From Lampris incognitus (lineage: Eukaryota; Chordata; Actinopteri; Lampriformes; Lampridae), in the NCBI RefSeq assembly GCF_029633865.1, contig NC_079223.1, forward strand, positions 37,259,706-37,323,705: a DNA stretch of 64,000 nucleotides, read 5' to 3'. The notes under the pieces were generated by a model that was not told the DNA's origin, searched no databases, and was given only the letters and a program-made list of their open reading frames with translations. This document shows positions 59,701-64,000 of the stretch, piece after piece. The position numbers and the translations under genes are program-made. Position 1 is the first letter of the stretch; each line of letters starts with the position of its first letter.

Positions 59701-61623
59701 ACATAATGTGAACCCCACCTTACAACCCAACACAATAACATAACCATGAACATGCACACGCACACAAGCAGCTTTCAAACATACATTCCTTCACGTGGCA
59801 CCACTGGTGGTTCCTGTTTTTCATGCATACAGCTTCTGTCTGTCTGTAAGATTTATGGGTAGCATCTGTACTGTATCACGTAGCACATGATATTTTATCA
59901 TAAAGTTTATGAGGGGTCATGTATTCTAATTGAAATGAATCTGTGGCTCATCGGTTAAGAGTTCCAAGCTGTATGTTGGACCCAACTCTTTTCCAGTCAA
60001 AATTAGGACTTTATTTTCTATCTCTATTTTTGATTTATTTATATATTGTAGGTATTTTTTATTCTACTTGCAAATTCTTTTCCCCCCTCTGTTTTCAAAC
60101 AAACCTTAATGTTTTAATAGAAATAGAATTCTAATTCTATTTGTCCCTTGGTTTGAGTGTGGCCCCGTGACCTCAACATTTTGAACTTGTCTAAAAAGTC
60201 CAACTTGTAATTGAGTAATCAGTCTTTCTTTTTTTTCTTTTTTTTTGTTGGATTCTCCCCCCCCCTTTCTCCCCAGTTGTACTTGGCCAGTTACCCCACT
60301 CTTCTGAGCCATCCCGATCTCTGCTCCACCCCTTCTGCTGATCCGGGGAGGGCTGCAGACTACCACATGCCTCCTCCGATACATGTGGAGTCGCCAGCCA
60401 CTTCTTTTCACTTGACAGTGAGGAGTTTCACCAGGGGAATGTAACGCGTGGGAGGATCACGCTATTCCCCTCAGTTCCCCCTGCCCCCCAAGCACGCGCC
60501 CTGACCAACCAGAGGAGGCGCTAGTGCAGTGACCAGAACACATACCCACATCCAGCTTCCCACCCGGAGACACGGCCAATTGTGTCTGTAGGGACGCCCG
60601 ACCAAGCTGGAAGTAACACGGGGGTTCGAAACGGGATCCCTGTGTTGATAGGCAACAGAATAGACTGCTATGCTACCCGGACAGAATCAGAGTCTCTTTC
60701 AATGGAAAAGTCCAAGAAATGTACAGGAGTTGTTCATACTGAGACATGTCAGCAATGTACTAGGTATCAATGTACTGATTCACATGATTCACAATGACGA
60801 CGGGATCGAGCATACACACCAGAGAAGTATGGGAGATAGACTAGTAACAAACTTGACACTATGAATACCTGTGTGTGTTTGTTAATCGCTCTGTCCGTTT
60901 CTCTTTAGTACTGGATCAATGAGTTCACCACCTCTCTGGGAATTGGAGTCTTTCACTCAGGGATTGAGGTTTATGGCCGAGGTAAGATGACCCAGTGTAA
61001 TCCTTTTTATTAAAAATGGCTATACAATCTGTTAATCACAATTTCCAGGATGTCCTCATCATGTGCTATGGCTATTTTACTGCTCTATGTAATAGTGAAA
61101 TTATTCTATAACCGTAGCCTGTTAGAAAAGTGCACGACTTCTCTGCTATATAAGAATGACACCTGTGTGCAAAATGCCAGTGTATTGTCATGTCTGGTAA
61201 ATAAAGACTGGGTATAGATGCTACGTTTCTTAGTTTTATTATTGTTTTTGTCATCATTATTATTTTTGTTTTAATTACTAACTTATTTCACAATTAATAA
61301 AAGTGATATGAAAAAAATGTATTAAATTCTATCAATTTACAAAGGTATGTTCAGTGCAGTTGTGCTTGTCTCTAGTCAGGGCAATTCTTTCTGCAGTTTT
61401 GCCCACAGCTTGGCAAAAGTTGACTTACAAAATGTTTACATCATGAGCTAAACACATTTTTAGACATTTTTACCGATATGTTTACGTACATATTTTCTCT
61501 GTGTGAATGTAAATCTGGTGTGTTTGCAGAGTTCGCCTATGGCGGGCACCCATATCCATTCTCAGGGATCTTTGAGATTACACCGGGTGATGCCATAGAA
61601 CTTGGGGAGACCTTTAAATTCAA
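38758..61623 (+). CDS. desi2: desumoylating isopeptidase 2 (PPPDE family), 5' part
   Basis: A PPPDE-domain papain-fold hydrolase described as a deSUMOylase and thioesterase. Exons: 38758-38796 ([13 protein letters not shown]), 60909-60981, 61530-61623; phases agree, giving about 68 residues so far. The joined product follows human DESI2 closely, for example [20 protein letters not shown] and GETFKFK. His29, in [10 protein letters not shown], is the conserved catalytic histidine; the catalytic cysteine lies in a later exon outside the window. The 61623 donor (AA then GTAAGT) leaves an incomplete codon, so the gene continues rightward. Intron 1 is about 22.1 kb and packed with transposons. The start has a G at +4 and no competing in-frame ATG nearby. 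Confidence 0.92.
38797..43342. other. desi2 intron 1, left part
   Basis: Mostly featureless. A probable LINE tail lies at about 41560-41655 (ends GACTAATAAAGTGTTCCTGA), short CT tracts at about 41790-41825 and 42164-42180, and a GT tract at about 42498-42515. No exon detected. Confidence 0.45.
44902..45025 (+). mobile_element. L2-like LINE tail nested in the Penelope element
   Basis: The 124-bp insert ends in GGATAAGCTG plus GGAT repeats. GGATGAAACAATTGT (44887-44901) and GGATGAAACAATGGT (45026-45040) are the target duplication, with one mismatch. Removing the insert and one copy restores continuity with the Penelope sequence. Confidence 0.8.
45404..45587 (+). mobile_element. second LINE/SINE tail nested in the Penelope element
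   Basis: The Penelope coding sequence stops at about 45403 and resumes at about 45588 ([13 protein letters not shown]). The insert ends GCGACTTTGAGTACTTGAAA, then GCGCTATATAAG and ATT repeats, a common fish LINE/SINE 3' end. A target duplication is not clear. Confidence 0.6.
46651..48504. other. desi2 intron 1, middle part
   Basis: Contains a T-rich tract (about 46706-46735), a CA tract (about 46840-46870) and a LINE-like tail at about 47340-47465 (GTCAAATTCCATGTATGTGC, then GGCCAATAAACATGATTCTG). No exon seen. Confidence 0.45.
48505..48870 (+). mobile_element. tRNA-derived SINE, family B
   Basis: The tRNA-like head has GTGGTTAGCGCTGTCG (box A region) and GGTTTGAACCCC (box B). The body includes GTGCTCCGGTTTCCCCCACC and AAGAACTGGAGTTGGTCCCC, and the end is CCCAAGGGGATTAATAAAGG. 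A second copy is at 62822-63200. Different from family A. Confidence 0.8.
48880..49739. other. desi2 intron 1, nothing recognised
   Basis: A long open frame at 49026-49511 has no recognisable motif and no splice context. A G-run lies at about 49636-49645. Confidence 0.4.
49740..50560. mobile_element. old dispersed repeat fragments, family unknown
   Basis: 49740-49900 has the style of a fish interspersed repeat (TTGGTCAAGCTGAGCTAGAG). 50060-50560 ends with GGACAAAAACATGCTAAATG and AAATGTAAATA, resembling the very common fish tail GCGTCTGCTAAATG. No coding sequence. Called from memory of such tails. Confidence 0.4.
51215..51252. repeat. (GT)n followed by a G-run
   Basis: About nine GT units, then a run of about 14 G. 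Confidence 0.9.
51670..51830. repeat. dispersed repeat end, family unknown
   Basis: AAT repeats then ACATTGATATAGTATTTTAT, CACTTAACATTGAAGG and CTCACCTCAACCACCACCAA. This word order is common in fish repeats and is partly shared with 4998-5100. Confidence 0.45.
52145..52760 (+). mobile_element. non-LTR retrotransposon 3' end (family of 26437-27150)
   Basis: The plus strand encodes [12 protein letters not shown], a stop near 52233, then [29 protein letters not shown] and the arginine-rich [13 protein letters not shown] end near 52570-52605 (frameshifted near 52530). An internal duplication of GRLRIQA is visible near 52387-52425. The 3' tail is GATGATGAGATGAG. Confidence 0.75.
52761..53714. 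other. desi2 intron 1, low-complexity tracts
   Basis: CT-rich at about 52955-53150, AT-rich at about 53228-53300, and GT-rich at about 53528-53625. No exon. Confidence 0.5.
53715..53880. mobile_element. possible diverged MITE related to 37741-37917
   Basis: GAAGGTTTTCACTCTAACC, then TTGCTGATTTCACTAATTAA, resembles the inner part of 37741-37917 in order. The ends are too diverged to define. Confidence 0.35.
53881..54949. other. desi2 intron 1, nothing recognised
   Basis: No exon or confident repeat. The open frame at 54056-54310 (minus) has no motif I recognise. Confidence 0.4.
54950..55265 (+). repeat. GC-rich repeat with SINE-A-like tail
   Basis: A CpG-rich block (about 54970-55180) ends with GATCGATTGGCCACCAAATT and GGGAGAAAAAGGGAAAA, then an A-rich end. 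The tail resembles that of SINE family A (AATTGGGAGAAA) although the body differs. Likely another SINE-type element using the same LINE machinery. Confidence 0.5.
55266..56396. other. desi2 intron 1, nothing recognised
   Basis: No exon or repeat family recognised. Confidence 0.4.
56397..56560 (-). mobile_element. RTE-like LINE 3' end, truncated
   Basis: ACT triplets (the TAG tail reversed) at about 56397-56415, then GCTGCTCCCATTAGGGGTCG and the block to TTTGGCCTTCCT. Same family as 29950-30620. Confidence 0.7.
56561..57696. other. desi2 intron 1, nothing recognised
   Basis: No exon or repeat family recognised. Confidence 0.4.
57697..58710 (-). mobile_element. Tc1-like transposon, internally deleted, catalytic sites lost
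   Basis: Inverted ends share GATCAGCCAAAACATTAAAA and sit within TA (57695-57696 and 58711-58712). A minus-strand 237-codon frame (58472-57759) covers the C-terminal transposase: [28 protein letters not shown]. In active Tc1 enzymes the second and third catalytic acids lie at QQD and NPIE; here they read QQN and NPIK. The N-terminal DNA-binding part is largely missing (an internal deletion near 58480-58560). Inactive despite the long open frame. Confidence 0.88.
58713..60239. other. desi2 intron 1, nothing recognised
   Basis: No exon or repeat family recognised. AT-rich. Confidence 0.4.
60240..60690 (-). mobile_element. tRNA-derived SINE, family A
   Basis: Antisense full-length copy: tRNA-like head at about 60685-60610, body, and the tail reversed at about 60250-60280 next to a T-rich run (the poly-A end). 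It ends about 220 bases before desi2 exon 2. Confidence 0.8.
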
Positions 61624-62821
61624 GTAAGTGTCTATCCTGATTTAAATGATTGTAGATTTAACATGTACGTGTTGAAAAATGAAATGGTTGGCCCGCTGTT
61701 TTTAGTTTCACGGCCCTGTAGCCAGTATATTCCAGACATTATGACCAGAAATCTTAATTTTTCACGTATCCCATGGATGTACAGGCACTTAAGAGATGCA
61801 CATTACTCTAACAACAACGACATACTGCTTGGTTGATCAGTGGTCCAACATATTTTTCAGTTAACCAGCCAGTGAGTCGTTTACTCATGCCACCGGGCAG
61901 CTAGACAAATGTTCTGTTTTACAGTTAGTCAACTATTTAGTCACTGAGTGTGTAAGCCAGTCACTTCAGTAAAGTGACCTGTAGCTGTTGTCCAAAAGCC
62001 TGTCAGCAATTTAGTTAATGATTTTATCCTTCTCCCAGCAGGACAGGGGTATTGGACAGATTCTATTCATCCATCTGTCTGTCGGTCGTTCTGGCCATCC
62101 ATTCATCCCTCCTTTGATTTTGCCCCCCTGACAGTTAGTGATGAATGAAGTTCCACTGCCTACTGTGATATGAGAGAGAGAGAGACAGAAGAGAGAGATG
62201 TGAGGGAGACAGCCTGAGAGAGTATGAGACAAAGAATATGAGGAAGAGACACTTAAATAAGTGTTAAAGCTACAGTCCTAAAGATTTCCATTTTTATTTA
62301 GAGTCAGTAAGCACTTAGTTTTAGCCTGTCTCCACCTGCCCATATTGTGGGAAAAAGTGAAAAAGAGGTGGAAATCAAGAGGACAGTAACGGTTGGATGT
62401 GGGACTATTGGTGGCAGTGCTGTAGTAAAACGTCACAACCCGTCTTCCCAGAGAAATTAGTTTACCAACACCAAGGTGCCACTGTTCTACTCGGCTCGGC
62501 TCGGCTCTGTTTTTGTTTTGTTTTTTTAGTCTTAACATGCAAGACTTAACATACATTGCCTGCTTCATATGAGTGTCAGATTCAATGATACCCCCATATT
62601 AAGCAGACAATTTTGGGGGCGTTTATCATATTATGCACTTTCCCCTTGATGTAAGAAAAAGCATAGTTTTTCTACCTCAAAGCAGCCGCGTGATGCATCT
62701 CGTTTTTATTGAATTTATCATGTAGGCATTTAGTCCTACCATGCTAAGCACATAACACATGGTTGAATCCGAGCTTTAGCTTTTCATATTGTAGTATACG
62801 TTGATAAAGATCTTTTACAAG
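61624..62821. other. desi2 intron 3, nothing recognised
   Basis: A short GA tract at about 62171-62200. No exon detected up to the window edge. Confidence 0.45.
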
Positions 62822-63200
62822 CTTGTGGCGGCACGGTGGCCCAGTGTCTGCAACTTTCGCCTCACAGCAAGAAGGTCCTGGGTTCGAACCCCGGGGTTGT
62901 CCAACCTTGGGGGTCATCCCAGGTCGTCCTCTGTGTGGAGTTTGCATGTTCTCCCCGCGTCTGCGTGGGTTTCCTCTGGGTGCTCCGGTTTCCCCCACCA
63001 TCAGAAGAAACATGCATGTTTGGGTTTATACTCCTGTCTGTGCCCCTGACCGAGGCAATGGGAAAAGAACTGGAGTTGGTCCCCGGGCGCTGCATCAAGG
63101 CAGCAGCCCACTGCTCCTAGCTACGCTGATCACAGCTAGGATGGGTTAATTTGCAGTAACTGAATTTCCCCAAGGGGGTTAATAAAGGAAACGTTGATTT
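62822..63200 (+). mobile_element. tRNA-derived SINE, family B
   Basis: Second copy of the family at 48505-48870: GGCGGCACGGTGGCCCAGTG head, box B GGTTCGAACCCC at about 62882-62893, the shared body, and the CCAAGGGGGTTAATAAAGGA end. Less diverged in box B than the other copy. Confidence 0.8.
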
Positions 63201-63684
63201 GCTCTTTAGCCACAACAACCTGTGTTCCTCTCAAACTCTGACCTGCCTAGTTCTCTCGCATTTGGCTGCCATGTTGAAGATGTAAAACTTCATGAGCCTT
63301 TCATCATGAGGTTTTCTGGGAAAGTTTTGGACATTTGTTTGCATGTAAAAAAAACCCCAAAAAAACTTCACAATTGGAGCTTTAAGAAGAAGTTTTGTGT
63401 CAATCTTACATTTTGCATAGTGCATTTTCATGTCAAAGGGATAGTGCAGGACATTGCCCTGCAGTAGCTTAGATACCACACTGTGTGTATGAATTCAATA
63501 TTCTGTTGCTATGTGCCTGTGAGCGGCATGGTGCAAATGCTTTTGGGCCTGTGGTCATCAACCATGCACCACTGTGTTTGTGTTCGAACCTCCAAGTCCA
63601 CCGTTGTGTTGCTTTTCTTGTTTGTGCTGGAAATGACAGTTTACATAGGACCCTAAAGCCTGTGAGAGCTTAATGTGTGACTCA

Positions 63685-63755
63685 AAGAAAGTTGAATCAG
63701 TTCATCTGGACACAACATTTATTGACAGAAACGTTTCATCACTCATCTACCTGGT
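63685..63755 (-). mobile_element. Penelope pLTR fragment
   Basis: GTTGAATCAGTTCATCTGGA, then ATTTATTGACAGAAACGTTT and CATCACTCATCTA match, reversed, the ends of the pLTRs at 43640-43670. Confidence 0.65.
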
Positions 63756-63934
63756 TTACCGATCATGCATAAAGACAAAGTGTGACATTTGCTATAAGAA
63801 TTGTATTGCTTGTCATTCTGATTATTTTCATTTAGTTATGTTATGGACAAAACTGTGCTTGGGAAAGAGAGGTTTTTATTCATCAGTGGTTCTTGTTAGT
63901 GATTTCTCTTCCTAAATTTGACCATAATGATGCA

Positions 63935-64000
63935 AAAAACCACCCATTCCATCCATTATCCAAGCCACTTATCTGAATTAGGGTCGCGGGATGCTGGAGC
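63935..64000 (-). mobile_element. L2-like LINE tail, cut by window edge
   Basis: Reversed GGAT repeats, then AGGGTCGCGGGATGCTGGAG, the reverse complement of the module at 330-370. Confidence 0.6.

Noticed and set aside
62830-62900. Possible tRNA gene
   Set aside because: Head of SINE family B, which recurs at 48505 with the same long body.

Overview
The window looks like nuclear DNA of a teleost fish. Three conserved vertebrate genes are split by GT-AG introns. The rest is a dense mix of fish-type mobile elements (hAT, Tc1, Harbinger-like MITE, Penelope-like, several LINE families, two tRNA-derived SINE families) and long CA, CT and GGAT microsatellites. There are no operons, ribosome binding sites, prokaryotic terminators or CRISPR arrays. 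I cannot name the species.

Layout: 1-6870 is non-genic and repeat-rich. 6870-10560 is a mosaic of degraded retroelements: a LINE with a restriction-like endonuclease (minus), a Ty3/gypsy integrase scrap (minus) and an L2-like LINE 3' half (plus). 11050-13932 is a full-length but frameshifted hAT transposon with a perfect 8-bp target duplication. 15676-19453 (minus) is a complete fbxo5 (Emi1) coding region, with a non-coding first exon ending at 20536 and a promoter-like region just beyond. 20770-23889 separates it from the divergently transcribed mtrf1l; it holds a tandem CRE-like array, Penelope relics, a MITE and LINE scraps. 23890-35920 (plus) is a complete eight-exon mtrf1l. 38758-61623 (plus) is the 5' part of desi2: three exons, a first intron of about 22 kb loaded with transposons, and the remaining exons beyond the right edge.

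The three genes have unrelated roles: APC/C inhibition (fbxo5), termination of mitochondrial translation (mtrf1l) and PPPDE-family isopeptidase/thioesterase activity (desi2). FBXO5 and MTRF1L are also neighbours in human 6q25 (recalled, not checked), so this is probably retained synteny. I found no new multi-gene system. The most interesting points are nested insertions whose order can be read from target duplications, a 29-bp tandem repeat of TGACG motifs upstream of fbxo5, and unusual splice sites in mtrf1l that abut dinucleotide repeats.

Exon borders were set by eye from splice signals, reading-frame continuity and remembered human proteins. No alignment or repeat-library search was run, so repeat family names are given only as far as the visible motifs allow.
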